Shown piece by piece: positions 22,061 through 33,307 of a stretch of 64,000 nt of DNA. Position 1 is the first letter of the stretch. Every line of letters starts with the position of its first letter. The stretch spans positions 68,222,755 to 68,286,754 of the forward strand of contig CM055095.1 of the NCBI GenBank assembly GCA_029204225.1, written 5' to 3'. The notes below the pieces were generated by a model. That model worked only from the letters and a program-made list of their open reading frames with translations. It was not told the DNA's origin and made no database searches. The DNA is from Diphasiastrum complanatum. Its lineage: Eukaryota > Streptophyta > Lycopodiopsida > Lycopodiales > Lycopodiaceae. Both the position numbers and the translations under genes were made by a program.

Positions 22061-22374
22061 CACCAATAGCCATTGATATCAATAAACCTCTACAAATGTA
22101 AGACGACCACATCAATGTAGCACGACTTTATTATTTGGCAGCCCTCACTTCGACACTACACGTTGATATGGTAGAGCTATGGAAAATCCATGACTTTCTC
22201 TGGGGTATGCTCCACTACTACAAACACATGCCCTTCCTTAACAAACTACACTAGCAAATGATGGAAGACATCAGCAACAAAATTTACCAATCCCCACAAC
22301 AACAATGTCGTCTCCAAGAAACTCAAAAAATCGAGGACGAAAATGCTTCGATTGGTGTGGGACCGCCAATCCAA

Positions 22375-22389
22375 TAAGGAGGGGGAAGA
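22375..22389 (+). other. Polypurine tract before an LTR
   Basis: AAGGAGGGGGAAGA directly followed by TGTTAGCAAC. This is a typical second-strand primer and sets the plus orientation of the next LTR. The 300 bp to the left (22080-22374) should be the 3' end of a gypsy element but has no recognisable coding sense. Confidence 0.65.
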
Positions 22390-23224
22390 TGTTAGCAACT
22401 GTGTAGCATAGTGAAAAAAATAAAAAAGAGAAATAACATTCTGTGTCATGTGTATTGTAAGCCCGCGTATGAGTATTTGTCAATAAACTTCCACTATGGC
22501 ATGTGTTTTGTAAGTCCATGGGTAAAAGCTTAAATAAATAAAATAACTTAAACTTAGACTTCGAACTTAGACTTAAGAAACTTAAGCTTAGAAAGATTCT
22601 AAGTTAGCTTAAGTTACAAAGTTAGAAACTTCTAAAGTTCTAATTTCCAAGTTAGAAGTCTTAGAATGGCTAGTTTAGAACTTATTCCATAAGCTAGTGA
22701 AAGCTGATGGAAGGCCCTCCTTGCTATAAGAGGAGAGGTATTTCCCATGTACACAACACTTTGTGATTAAGGAAAAATTACTATTGTGATTATCTTGCAT
22801 TTCATTGTGTTCCCATTGGAAGGTGCATAGCTTGAGGGAAGGTGCTCGGACCTCCTCTTGTCTCCTTTCATTGGCTTTTAATAATTGCATAATTTTATTT
22901 GCTTATTGCTTAGTTTAGCCGCAATTCTTATTATCTCCCTTTGGGTGTTAAAGTAGGATTTAGATTAAGCATCTTGCTAGTTGGGAAGCCCTAGCAAGAT
23001 CTTGACATTTTTGTTCACCTTTGCTAGTTGGGTACCGCCTTAGCCACACTACTTTATTCTGAGCACCAGTTGGGAAGCCTTGGCGCTCCTTCTGTTTATG
23101 TTTTTATATCACAGTTTTTAAAGCTTTGTAGATCTTAGAAGGTGGACGACCGATCTACCACTATACTACGCACTAACCTCTTCTTTAGACCTAGACACTT
23201 AGTGAAGTAGAAATATTTCCAACA
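22390..23224 (+). mobile_element. Gypsy-type LTR (835 bp)
   Basis: Begins TGTTAGCAACTGTGTAGCAT after a polypurine tract and ends TATTTCCAACA, followed by TTGGCGTCGGTGCCG, a degenerate primer site. Inside are a low-complexity CTTAGACTTAAG-type stretch (22540-22665) and direct repeats of AGTTGGGAAGCC (about 22978 and 23068). Having a polypurine tract on its left and a primer site on its right, it looks like an LTR shared by two adjacent element copies. Confidence 0.6.
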
Positions 23225-23240
23225 TTGGCGTCGGTGCCGC
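23225..23240 (+). other. Degenerate primer binding site
   Basis: TTGGCGTCGGTGCCGC abuts the LTR end. It resembles TTGGCGCCGTTGCCGG (tRNA-Asp type) with several mismatches. Confidence 0.4.
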
Positions 23241-23560
23241 TTTTTAAGTTTATCTACATAGCTTTTTTGTTTTTCTTTTTGCATTTTCTAATGTGCTTGT
23301 GTGTATGCTTTTCTATTTCTTTTCTTCACACTCCAGCACAAGAATTTTCTTTAGGTCCCAAACAAGCTAGTGTGCAACCTATCAAGCCATAGCAAAGCAA
23401 CAAAATTGTCAACTTGGGCATATTCTCTGAAAGAAGTGACCCGAGTGACATTTTTTTTAACCAAACAAGTATATCAGAATTCGCCAAGCTGTCTGCAGCC
23501 ATAATAGGCCCTGAGCTTTCATTCTATCACCTCCATGAATTCTGAATCTACTCAGATTTT
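23241..23560. other. No supported feature
   Basis: T-rich leader-like sequence after the LTR, with no gene signature. Confidence 0.4.
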
Positions 23561-23574
23561 TTAAAAACAACCTG

Positions 23575-24718
23575 AGCTCACAAAGCTCTGTATGATTTGA
23601 AACAGTCTCCAAGAGCCTGGTTTTAGAAAATAAATACATTTCTAATCAAGAATGATTTCATTCCAAACTTGGCAGACTCAAATGTTTATATTAAGTCTGT
23701 ATCAAATTCCTTCATAATCATCACTCTTTATGTTGATGACACATTTTTGTTTAGTAACAATTTAAATTTGTTGAAGGATACCAAATGCTTGTTAGCACAA
23801 GAATACAAGATGACATATATGGGTCCTGCACATTACTGTCTTGGCATTCAAATTTTCCGAATTCGACCCAGTAGGCATATTTTCATCAGCTAGTAGAGAT
23901 ACCTCACCAATGTGTTGAAGAAATATGGAATGGCCAAGTGAAAACCAAGCCACTTCCCACTCGACCCTGGTTTGAAGCCGTCAAAAGAGCAATGTCCAAA
24001 ATTTGAGTCAGAGAAGGAGGAAATGAAGCAATATCCATTTCACTCCATAATTGGTTCATTGATGTATGTTATGCTCTACACTCGACCCGACCTTGCTTAA
24101 TCAATCAGCTCTCTCAGCCAATTTCTTTCAAATCCAAGTCCAGTCCATTGGAAGGCTCTCATTAAAGTCATGAAGTATGTCCAGGCTACAAAACACCTTT
24201 GCATTTGCTATGGAGGTAGCCAATCTACCAACATTCTCGAAAGCGATACAAATGCAAATTGGACATGCGATATAGACACAAAACAATCGACATCTAGATT
24301 TGTGTTCTTGTTCAATCAAGGCCCAATTTCATGGACCAGTCAGAAATAGACCTCTGTAGCATTATCCTCCATAGAATCAGAATACATAGCTGCCACAAAT
24401 GCTACCAAGGAGGCAATTTGGCTGAGAAACCTGTTTGCAGATATCAAAATTATCCAGTCACATCCAACAACCCTCTACTGTGACAATCAAAGTGCCATTG
24501 CACTATCTCTGAATCTGAGATTCCACTCTTGAAGTAATCATATCAAAATCTGATATCACTATCTTAGAGAGAAAGTACAAAACAAGGAAATTTCTTTGGT
24601 TTACTACACGACAGAGTTATAGACAACAAATTACTTCACCAAGGCTCTAACAAAGGAGCATCATCTCAAATTTAACAACCTACCAAATCTGAAGATCAAA
24701 TTTTTTCAGGATCTACAT
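23575..24718 (+). pseudogene. Copia reverse transcriptase / RNase H remnant
   Basis: Plus-strand motifs in order: ALYDLKQSPRAW (the YGLKQxPRAW box), IITLYVDDTFLFSNN with intact YVDD, YCLGIQI, then ESDTNANWTCDID (RNase H), SSIESEYIAATNATKEAIWL, LYCDNQSAIALS, and the terminal TNYFTKALTKEHH segment. Many stops and shifts interrupt it. It ends directly at a polypurine tract, so the 3' end of the element is preserved. The N-terminal half (gag, integrase) is absent. Confidence 0.88.
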
Positions 24719-24728
24719 TAAGAGGGAG
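24719..24728 (+). other. Copia polypurine tract and 3' LTR start
   Basis: TAAGAGGGAG followed by TGTTGTAATTCATGCTC at 24729, the classical plant copia junction. The extent of the LTR to the right is not definable by eye. Confidence 0.7.
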
Positions 24729-25464
24729 TGTTGTAATTCATGCTCAAGCCAATTTCATTAGGTAATGAGCATCTTGAAATCTGTTCATACCTATTCGAAA
24801 AAAAAAGTACACAAAACTATGAAGACTTGAAATTTTAGCAAAGGATCGAAAAAATCCGAATCAAATTTTTTCAACCCAAGACTATTTTTCGACCCAGTGT
24901 CGTTCTTGTCAAAGAGAGATTTTTTGACCTTGGGTCAGGTCGAATCGATTCCAATTTTTTAGATTATGGATTGGATCGGGTTCGATAAATTCGAGAGTCT
25001 TCGACCCTGGATCGAACAGGTCTAATAAATCTAGCTCTCCTCTTCCAATTATCCATTGAGAAAAGCATTAGTCACGTCAAGTTGAATATCTCTTAGGGCT
25101 TTAATACACTGTTCATCTAACAGGCATCTTGTGTATCAATGTACAGGTAATATTCTGCAATGATGTTCAGTGACTATGTAGGCTTATGTAGAATTAGTTA
25201 GTTGTTAATTCTAATTATCTAGCTATCAACAATTTCAGCTAAAGATCGATTGAGCGCCCTATTGTTTCGCGGCCAACTTCAAGCTTCTGTACTCACATTT
25301 ATGATTTTCTCTGAGTGCATTTTTGTGTCTACATTATTGTTTCCATTGCGCATTGCAATATTCGTTTCATCTTGAATTCATAGTTGGTAACTGACACACT
25401 ACCGATCTATCTCCATCTGCTCACCACTTCTGCTGCACACCGCGTTTCCATCAAAATCTGATAG
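24729..25464. mobile_element. Degraded copia LTR and scraps
   Basis: Starts as the 3' LTR of the plus-strand copia. At about 25050-25105 a minus-strand scrap reads QLDVTNAFLNG, the copia RT motif, from another element. A segment rich in TCGAC, TTCGACCC and GACCTTGGGTC words lies at 24860-25015. No gene is called. Confidence 0.5.
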
Positions 25465-25766
25465 GTGAAGCATACTTACTACACACTAGATGAGATGCCA
25501 CCAATATATGATGGAGATTGTTTATTGAACATCCCTGTATTGAGGACAAAAATTCAACGTCTGGGATGGAAGCTAAATATGATGGATGTGCTTGGACTGA
25601 ATATGTCATTACAAAAGCAAGTTTCTCTGGCGTTGTTCGAAAAGAAAATTGTGCAAGTCACTTGATGTGCATAAATGATTTATGTCTCTTCAATATAAGA
25701 TTTGGACAAAGAAATAAAAAGAATGGAGAGGTAGAATTGCCAAGATACAATAAGTTGGAGTGGTAG
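25465..25766 (+). other. Short ORF with Cys/His pattern, unrecognised
   Basis: Frame 25518-25766 reads IEHPCIEDKNSTSGMEAKYD, then GCAWTEYVITKASFSGVVRK, and ENCASHLMCINDLCLFN. Spaced Cys, His and Trp residues could form a small zinc-binding fold of the kind found in transposon-derived proteins. No start, splice sites or neighbours support a host gene. Treat it as a possible transposon fragment. Confidence 0.3.
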
Positions 25767-26225
25767 GAGAAGAATATGGATCTTTGGTCATGCATTGTTT
25801 TGATAGCCCACAATGCATTGCTTTATGCTATTGATGTGTATATTATTGTTTGTCTAGTTGTTGGACCCTTTCCATGACTCCCTAATCGGATGGATCTAGA
25901 GGGCAAAGAGGGGGTTTTATGGATCTAATCTGGGTGAGTATGGCTTGTAGTATCGGGCTTTGCTCCAATGGAGAGAGGGTAAACTACGAGATAGGAATGG
26001 GAATCTAAGCCTACTAAGGGTTTCAAGCTTAGTGTAAGATCTAAAAGTGGAACTACTTAAATCTAGGGGTGAGATTCATCTGTCTTTCTTCTTTTTTTTG
26101 GAGTTTTCTTGTTTCTACTTTTATCTTTTCTTGGATCTTGGTTGCCTTTGGTTTATCTAGGCATCTTTAGCTCTAGATCTTCTCCTCAAGAGGTAGATCT
26201 TCTCAAGGGAGGTGGAAAAGGGAAC
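25767..26225. other. No supported feature
   Basis: AT-rich with short direct repeats (GATCTAGAGG, GTAGATCTTCTC). Nothing is callable. Confidence 0.4.
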
Positions 26226-26359
26226 CTACCTAAGGATATTCGTGATCTCTCCAAAATGTGGATCTAACACCAATTTTTCTTGTGTGTTGATTTTGTGGAT
26301 TAGTTTTAGAGGGATAGATGGATGAATGCTTCTGCTAAAGTAAGACTCAACATCGAATG

Positions 26360-27418
26360 GAGGTACAAAATTGGTTATCTGACCATTCGGGCTTCCTATT
26401 TGTTCATGCAAGTTTCTCTCAACGTTTCCCATTGGTTATAATAGATAGCTAGGAAAACTTACTCCATTAAAAAAAATTGGACTATTGAACAAAAAACTAC
26501 AAAAGTAGTCTGGGCCCCATGCCCTAGCTACATTACTTGTGGGACAAAGAACATTTCTGAACAAACAACGTTGAATTTCAGTAGCATTGGTTGGGTCCAC
26601 GAACATGTGACCACCGTCTGTACAAAATTTTGAATGATTTCCGTCAAATTTGAAGGTCTTGACCAACAAACTAGCCCTTGTGCCCTTTCCCATGCTCAAC
26701 TTCAATAAAGGTCCCAAGTCACCTATCTGACCATTCGGTGTCTAGTCTATTCCTACTCATTTTTCTTGAAATTGCCCACTAGCTAGAATTGACAGTAGGA
26801 GAAACTGAAATGTTGAATGAAGCTCGTCCATATTGGGTCCACGAACCTGTGACTCCCTTCCATATGAAAAGTTGAATGATAGTCATTGAATCTGACCAAT
26901 TTCAGATCTTTACCGACTAACTAGCCTTGAATCCCTTTCCTGGTTTTTAAATAGAAATCCCAAATTAGCCATTTGACTATTCAGCATCTAGTCTATTTCC
27001 ATCTCTCTCGATATTGTCCATTGGTAACCAATTTTGGTCAGAGAAACTGGACCGTTGAATGTAGAATTGCAAAAGTAGTTTGAACCCCATGCTCTAATTG
27101 AGTTACATGTGGGATGAAGGGTATCTTTGAGTAAATGATGTCGTATTTGAGCAGCATTGTTTTTGTCCAGTCCATATTGGGTCCACGAACTTGTGACCAC
27201 CCCCTATTCAGAATTCCAAACAATATCCACCAGATCCGACTAATTCTAGATCTTGACCGGCCAACTATCCATGAAGCCCTTTCCTAGACTCAACTTTGAA
27301 CAGAGGTCCCAGATCACCTACCTGACTATTCCTATAGGTTCCTCTCAATGTTGTCCACTAGCCAGAATAGATAGCAGGAGGAATTGACCTCGTTCGAGAA
27401 AGTAGTCTGGGTCCCATG
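26360..27418. repeat. Degenerate tandem repeat, unit about 240-340 bp
   Basis: The words TGGGTCCACGAACNTGTGAC recur at 26592, 26834 and 27177. CTGACCATTCGG/TGACTATTC words recur at about 26379, 26729, 26977 and 27332. GTAGTCTGGGYCCCATG recurs at about 26504 and 27402. Units also share TTGACCRRCMAACTA and GCCCTTTCC. The open frames within are inconsistent between units, so this is a noncoding repeat. Confidence 0.75.
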
Positions 27419-28050
27419 TGTGAAGAAATATAAATCATTAAGATCCAATCTATTATCTTGATATTTGGTTTAGAAAGGCAACACAACCTACAACATTTGC
27501 AACATAGAAAATCAACATCCACTTAATGGAAGAGATGCAAACTCAACAAGATATTGATCAAACATCAAACATATACAAAATGAAGTTGCTTTCCATACAA
27601 AAATAGTAAGCTATTGTATTTCACACATGTAGATCCGAATATAGCATAATATGAGCATTCTACACACAAGAGTGCAAGTATTACCAATATAGTCCACCAA
27701 TGGATAGATGAACCCAAGAGAACTCATTTATAAGCATGAAATGAGATGAGAGAGAGAGAATGCTTCTCTTCCCATGTATGTACAACTATATATAGCAAAT
27801 CAATGTCTCATTAATAATCTTGGTTTCCCTCCATATCAATAATGTGGACTAGATTCAATGTCTCCAACATTTTGAATCTAGCAAACTCGACCTCCTACTA
27901 TTTCCCTCACTTTCTAAAAGTGGTATCTCAAGAAAATTTGAACTAAAATATCTTTGAAATGACTATCTCTAAGTCTAAAATGTAAATGGACCTCAATTGC
28001 CAAATAAACAAATATGACCAAAATATCAAACTAGTTGACAATTTCTCACA
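27419..28050 (-). mobile_element. Copia 3' LTR (632 bp)
   Basis: Minus-strand start TGTGAGAAATTG directly after a purine tract. The plus-strand left end is TGTGAAGAAATATAAATC, giving matching inverted ends TGTGA-GAAAT. A GA tract (27747-27763) is inside. The right part (27842-28050) is closely related to 45974-46172. Confidence 0.65.
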
Positions 28051-28113
28051 CTCCCTCTTCAACTAGTTTTAGCATAGACTTTGAGAATACTCTAAGTGAA
28101 GTCCTAGACTACG
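28051..28113 (-). pseudogene. Copia pol C-terminal scrap and polypurine tract
   Basis: The minus strand reads SLRVFSKSMLKLVEEG, then the GTTGAAGAGGGAG purine tract. The homologous end in 46173-46240 reads SLGVFSRSMLKLVEEG, so this is the last few codons of the same copia family. Confidence 0.75.
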
Positions 28114-28237
28114 ACATGCTTATGTGGCAGACATCAGACCTATGCCATGCCTATGTGGCCTACCACGCAAGCCTATAGTAGGCCTGCGTGGCTTTTCACA
28201 TGGCAACTTTCGAGTCCAACTATCTCTCTCTCTCTCT

Positions 28238-28639
28238 TAAGTGTAGAACATACCTCATCTTGCTTGGATGGTCTTTAATTCCTTCTAAGATGCATCTCTC
28301 TTTTTTTCTACAAAAGCAAACAATGAAAATCAAATCATTCAATAACTTTGTTCTCAAAGAATCACTGTTAGATTACAAATTAATAAAAAAAAATGAAATG
28401 CACAAATGAAATGTAACCTACATCAATTTGAGATGTAGAAGATACTATGAAGTGCACTTTATGAATCAATTTTAATCTTGCAAAATTTAGGATGTATAAC
28501 ATACCTCATGTATTTGCTTGGATTGTCTCCTTTCCATCAAATTGCATCACTTTCTTCTACAAAAGCTAACAATGAACAATCATTCATTAATCTTGTTTTA
28601 AAATAAACATTGTTAGTTTAGAAAAACCAATAAACAATA

Positions 28640-28640
<1 letters not shown>
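28238..28640. repeat. Direct duplication of about 150 bp
   Basis: Two diverged copies lie at about 28243-28385 and 28493-28636. Shared words in order are ACATACCTCAT, TTGCTTGGAT, TTCTACAAAAGC, ACAATGAA and TGTTAG. No coding sense is seen. Confidence 0.65.

Positions 28641-28714
<74 letters not shown>
28641..28714. repeat. (TC)n microsatellite
   Basis: Pure CT dinucleotide array of about 73 bp. Confidence 0.95.
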
Positions 28715-28717
<3 letters not shown>

Positions 28718-28982
28718 ATCTTCTCTTCAAACATCCCAAAAATCGATCTCCAAAAAGAGTCGGGGACACCCAAATTTTCATTTCGCGGGTTTGTTTTTTG
28801 TTCCTAAATTTTTGCGTGACAGTGCTACGCCAAAATAAAAAAAATCAGGACCTTTGCCACATGTGGAAACACTCTCTGGAAAATTTCTTGGAGATTTCCA
28901 ACCATGGCACAACCACATGTGGCAGATTTCTAGGTTTGCGTGGTAGTGCCACGCATATTCAAAATTCAAAGTAGCCCGACCC

Positions 28983-29009
28983 CACCCCCCCCCCCCCTCC
29001 CCCCCCCCT
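28983..29009. repeat. Poly-C tract
   Basis: Runs of C interrupted by single A or T bases within an AT-rich surrounding. Predicted proteins through it are proline or glycine artefacts. Confidence 0.9.
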
Positions 29010-29985
29010 CACAAAACTGTTTGGAGGAAGGTTCGATGATGGAAAATTTTGACGGCATGGCAGTGCCACACGTCCATTGCCAAACGAGGGCCGATGGGTC
29101 AAATCTGGTCCCCATCTTATGTGTGTGGCAATGGGCTTATATTTGTAGTTGTCGAGGTAAATCATTCACAAGTAGTTTTTAGACCTTTGCACCATAAGCA
29201 ATGAAAGATTTGTTTTTCTAGCTATAGTCCTTTGGCTCTTTTTGACTACGTGCACCATTTTGCCAGCAAAATGGTATCTGCAGTCAATATTTCAGATATG
29301 ATTGCACGAGTTTTTTTGTTACTACAAACACCATTCTGCCGGTAGACTACCAACAAAATGGTGTCTATAGTCAAAATTTTTGCATTTGCACATTTGCACA
29401 TTTGCTAATAATCATGGAACTATCCTCAACTTATTGTAAAATATTTTTTGTTCGCCTTACAATAGTACCTCAAAATCTTTATGTCATCTTCTGTGAATGG
29501 TTGTAAGAACTGAAGGTGAATAATATTGAAGGCATGCTTGTTTTTCTCTATATGTTTTGCAGTTCAAATTACATAAATCAATTGCTATATATTGCTAAAG
29601 TTGTGATTTTAGCCTCTTGGTCTACCTTTTGTGCTTTCTCCACTGAAACAATGCTAAAAAAAAACGCATTTTCAAAATAGAGTTGGCATGTTTTGTTCAC
29701 ATTTAGCTATGCGTACTCACATTCAAAGGAAAATTTTTCTTGATGTTGTCTTGAGTTTCACTCTGTTGGAGATTAAGCTCACAGTTTCCTCCATGGTGTT
29801 TGAATATCATTCAAGACTCTTCTAGCACATTTTTTTGATCCTTGAATTAAATCATTGATCGAGGATTAGATGCAACCTCTTTAGGCTTCTGTCTACTCAT
29901 TTGATACTTGTAGAAATCATAGTTTTCTGTGTTGCTATTTTGCATATTTAGTCGTGTTTCTTAACACAGATCGCAGTACCTACAC
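29010..29985. other. No supported gene; short palindromes
   Basis: A perfect palindrome ACCATTTTGCCAGCAAAATGGT lies at about 29250-29271. A related imperfect one with CACCATTCTGCCGG and CCAACAAAATGGTGTC follows at 29328-29362. Otherwise I see nothing coding. Confidence 0.5.
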
Positions 29986-30006
29986 AACGACTTTCATTTT
30001 GTGTGC

Positions 30007-30217
30007 AGAGCAATGCCTGGTAAAATACATGGGTTTCTGTGTAGCAGTTCGACACCTGCAACTTTCTACATAGAATCGAATCAACTGAACTATTCGAAAG
30101 ATGAATACATCGACCTTCTGGCTAATTCTCATCTTTGGAGAAAAGGGTTTCCATTTCCGTCAATCTCTACATTCGAATGTCATTTCAAACCATTTGAAGA
30201 AGATCAAAGACCTGATT
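30007..30217 (+). CDS. Possible exon of an unrecognised gene
   Basis: A good acceptor (TTTTGTGTGCAG, ending 30008) precedes an open frame with non-repetitive composition: MPGKIHGFLCSSSTPATFYI and later DEYIDLLANSHLWRKGFPFP. It ends at TGA after EEDQRPD. It could be a terminal exon, but no upstream exon or domain is identified. It may equally be a decayed transposon piece. Confidence 0.25.
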
Positions 30218-30299
30218 GATTACAGTCTCTCAATTGCTTTTCTCAGCTCGTTCATGACTCCTTTAAAATTCAAGCAGACGACGACTGTCTCTGATGCCT

Positions 30300-30775
30300 G
30301 AGGAACGAACACTATCTTCCTACACTAACCTAACCTCAAAGACCATACATAAGCATAAACGGGCTATAATTGGTAGCCGAATGCTTACTACTATTATTGG
30401 CAAACTTGATCAATGGAAGATACTTCTCCCAATCATATTGCCGTTGGGAAGCATATGCTCGTAGCATTTGTTCCATCGTCTGATTTGTTCTCTCCTGTCT
30501 GTCCATCCGTTTCAGGATGATCAGAAGAACCCAAGCTTAGAGTTTTTAGTTTAGCAAACAGCCGACCAAAAGTGACCGGTGAACTTCGGATCGCGATCGC
30601 TCACAATACCACTTGGTAATCCATAAAGTCTAAACGTACGCTCTACAACTACTTGAGCAAAATCAGATGTATTTTTAGCGGTCATTACGCAAATAAACAT
30701 AGCTGATTTGGTAGGATGGCTAGTCAAAACCAAAATTCCAGTATCATGTTTATTCATCCGGGGTAGTCTTACCAT
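30300..30775 (-). pseudogene. Ty3-gypsy integrase fragment
   Basis: On the minus strand, LTSHPTKSAMFICVMTAKNT and ERTFRLYGLPSGIVSDRDPK, then FTGHFW, form the second catalytic Asp region of a gypsy integrase. Below 30550 a shifted frame continues with HPETDGQ and the AYASQRQYDWEKYLPL segment. The first catalytic Asp and the flanking domains are missing. It is of a different (Reina/CRM-like) gypsy type from the tRNA-Asp elements, judging by the DRDPKFTG word. Confidence 0.85.
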
Positions 30776-31513
30776 GATCTAAGTCCTTTGTTATTGATCT
30801 GATATATTATAGAGTCTAAGTTATGATTCTCCAATCACAACTCTCCAAATTTCCGAGACCATACCATATCATAAGAGTGCATCACAATTCTTAGAAGACA
30901 CATGAGTTGTTGAGCAAAAAGTCCTTTCCATCTGGAAAGAGTATATTCCGAGGTCATCTGGAAAGTGCATATTCCGAGGTCACTGGACTAACTCTAGGCT
31001 CAAGGGTTCCACTTCCTCCGTGCCCCATTTTTTATTCTATCTTACAAAAAAATGCCCAAGAAAACTGTTTAAAATAGCGCATCTTATTGTAGTGATGAAG
31101 AAGCCATTTGGCTTAGAACATTATTCTTAGATTTGAAAGTACGAACTTTTGAAGACATAAAAGATTCAAGCGATTCTGATATCAAATGCTTTGACTCCCG
31201 AGCTCGGCAGCAATGCATTCAGCATTACTGGAATCTGAGAACTAAGCTTTACCAACAAAAGCCTAATATGCTTGGAACAGATATGTTGTACGAATGAAGA
31301 TAACAAGTAAACTCTTCTACCTTTATTTAAGTGAAATTTTCAATAAATGGAATTTACTAGGCTTATCATAGCTCGCCTTTTTATGACTTTCTAACACTAC
31401 TTAATTCAGATTCTCCAGTTCGTACTGAAAGACATTTCCAGTCATCGTGAATCGAGTACAAATATCAAAGCAAAGACAAGTTTAATTACAGCATACATGG
31501 CAAAAAATCGGTA
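30776..31513. other. 3' flank of the GRAS gene, no gene seen
   Basis: Includes a small direct repeat (CATCTGGAAAGWGYATATTCCGAGGTCA at about 30929 and 30957). The stretch next to 31513 probably contains the 3' UTR and poly(A) site of the GRAS gene (AATAAA-like words on the minus strand). Confidence 0.5.
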
Positions 31514-33307
31514 TTAACAGCTCCAAAATGACGCAGACACTAAAGGTTTGCACTTCCATTTCAACAGCAGTTTATTCTCATCTTGATCCAATCCATACTC
31601 ATTTGTAAACATCCCCAGAAGAAGCTTTGCTTGTCTACGATTGTAACCGCTTACCGCAGCTTTCCTGAATGTCCCTGCGAGTATAAGTTTACGCCAAGTA
31701 GTTCCAGTGAAGTCTCTGTTTTGAACAAGTTGGCCTTGTTGTCGGTAAGATGAATTGGTTAGAGCACTGTATATTCTATGAGCAAGATATCTACCCTCCG
31801 CAAGAAATTGGGTTGATTTGCAAGAGAATATGGCGTCCAGTGAATCGAAGATGGTATAGTAGTGCTCCAGCGTTTCGACGAAGTACCCCACAAACGTATG
31901 TGGTATGGACGTCGTCAGCTCTTCCTCCACTAAGGCAATCAATTTCGGAGAAAGCTTCTGCATGGCATTGAAAAAGGAGGAGACTGAAGCTGATGAGATG
32001 GGGGAGGCGTGCAAGAGATGGAGCATGCAATTCACCACCAGAGGCTCCCTATCTACCACGTTCAACCCCACCACGAGAAACTCGTCATCCTCCTGCTGGA
32101 TTATCGCCTGCTGGAATGAGAAGGGCAGATTGAGAGCAGCTGCACAGCGCGAGAGATTTTCTCCAGCTTCATCAACGCTGACAAGACCTCGTGGGAATTT
32201 ACAAGGGCGAGTCAAAGCTGTGATGCGTAAGTATGGAGGGCCCTCAGGCCGTGCTGCGAGATCTTGCATCAGCGATGGCCACTGCAATCCTTCCATTACG
32301 TCATAGTCAATAATGTGGAGTCTTCTTTCTCCCTTTGCAACCTCTAGGATAGCTTGATTTGCAGAAAAATAGCCGAATTTGGCGTAGGGAAAAAGATTCT
32401 GGAGCGCTTCGAAGGCGCAGAGAGATCCACCACTGCTGGGGAGGTCAGGAGCTGCTGGACTTATCCCATCAACGAGGAACTGCATGGCGTCGCAGAAGTA
32501 AGCCGCCACACGTTGGATGGTGTTGCCGGATAGGGACACCATCTCTCTGAGCCGTTCCAATATCACCGCAGTGACATCACTACGTGAAGAGGAGGAGAAG
32601 GACACTGCACTTGCGAGGAGTAGATGGATGAGCCTGAGCTCGGTGAGGTCCTCCTGGGGAAACAAACCCGCCACAGCTTGGAAGGGAAATTGAGGTAGAA
32701 GCTCAGTTTCTGCCAGCACCTCAGTGTTCACTTGTGTTGCCGTTGGCTGCAGCATAACGTCATCGATGTCAATTGGGTTTGGAGCAGAGATGTCTCTATC
32801 CATGCTATCTTGCATTTGTACAGACATAGCCTCCTGAACGCGGGATGGATCGTCTGAGGAGGTGATGCATTCCCCAGAAGAGATGGAGACACAACGTGGC
32901 GATGGAATTGGTGAACTCTGCAATCTCCCATAGTGCATCTCCAGGAGAATACTCTCCATCAAATCTGAGTTCTCTTCTGCCCGGAGTGCCTGATCCGAGT
33001 AACCAAATGTGTCGTAGGTCGAATTGGAGGCGTCACTACCATCAAATTCGCCAAAACAATCCATCCAATCATGTCCTTGCCAAAGCTGCATGGATGAGCT
33101 GCTCTTGAGCGAAGACCCGCAGCTCAAGCTAGGCAAAGAAGGCAGAGACGACTCCGTTATGGGGAAAGACTTGTTAGTGCTGCCGTTGATAGAATAACAC
33201 ATGGCTGGGCTATCTGAAAGATGGATCGCCATGATTGAACTGCTAGTACCACTGAGAGCTCTAGCTTCTTTCTGCCACACTTTACTGCCCATCTCTACAG
33301 ATTCCAA
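31514..33307 (-). CDS. GRAS-family transcription factor, NSP2-like
   Basis: Intact 597-codon, intronless frame, the usual size and structure for a GRAS gene. The N-terminal 200 residues are variable and Ser-rich. The GRAS domain follows: leucine heptad I (LIHLLLASAVSF, about residue 228), a VHIID-type motif LHIIDYDVMEGLQWPSLMQD (about residue 330), heptad II, a PFYRE-type region around FVGYFVETLEHYYTIFDSLD (about 475), and the SAW end with NRRQAKLLLGMF, LLLKWKCKPLVSASFW (last 60 residues). The wording DYDxMEGxQWPSLM and KLLLGMF is typical of the NSP2 (Nodulation Signaling Pathway 2) subfamily, which with NSP1 regulates strigolactone biosynthesis and symbiosis genes in the nucleus. The subfamily call is from motif wording only. 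It is the one gene here with no defect. Confidence 0.92.
   Translation of the reverse strand: MESVEMGSKVWQKEARALSGTSSSIMAIHLSDSPAMCYSINGSTNKSFPITESSLPSLPSLSCGSSLKSSSSMQLWQGHDWMDCFGEFDGSDASNSTYDTFGYSDQALRAEENSDLMESILLEMHYGRLQSSPIPSPRCVSISSGECITSSDDPSRVQEAMSVQMQDSMDRDISAPNPIDIDDVMLQPTATQVNTEVLAETELLPQFPFQAVAGLFPQEDLTELRLIHLLLASAVSFSSSSRSDVTAVILERLREMVSLSGNTIQRVAAYFCDAMQFLVDGISPAAPDLPSSGGSLCAFEALQNLFPYAKFGYFSANQAILEVAKGERRLHIIDYDVMEGLQWPSLMQDLAARPEGPPYLRITALTRPCKFPRGLVSVDEAGENLSRCAAALNLPFSFQQAIIQQEDDEFLVVGLNVVDREPLVVNCMLHLLHASPISSASVSSFFNAMQKLSPKLIALVEEELTTSIPHTFVGYFVETLEHYYTIFDSLDAIFSCKSTQFLAEGRYLAHRIYSALTNSSYRQQGQLVQNRDFTGTTWRKLILAGTFRKAAVSGYNRRQAKLLLGMFTNEYGLDQDENKLLLKWKCKPLVSASFWSC

Noticed and set aside
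28940-29182. Proline/glycine-rich ORFs on both strands
   Set aside because: Produced by the poly-C tract at 28983-29009.
31750-33108. Several plus- and minus-strand ORFs of 60-133 aa inside the GRAS gene
   Set aside because: Shadows of the 597-codon GRAS frame in other frames.
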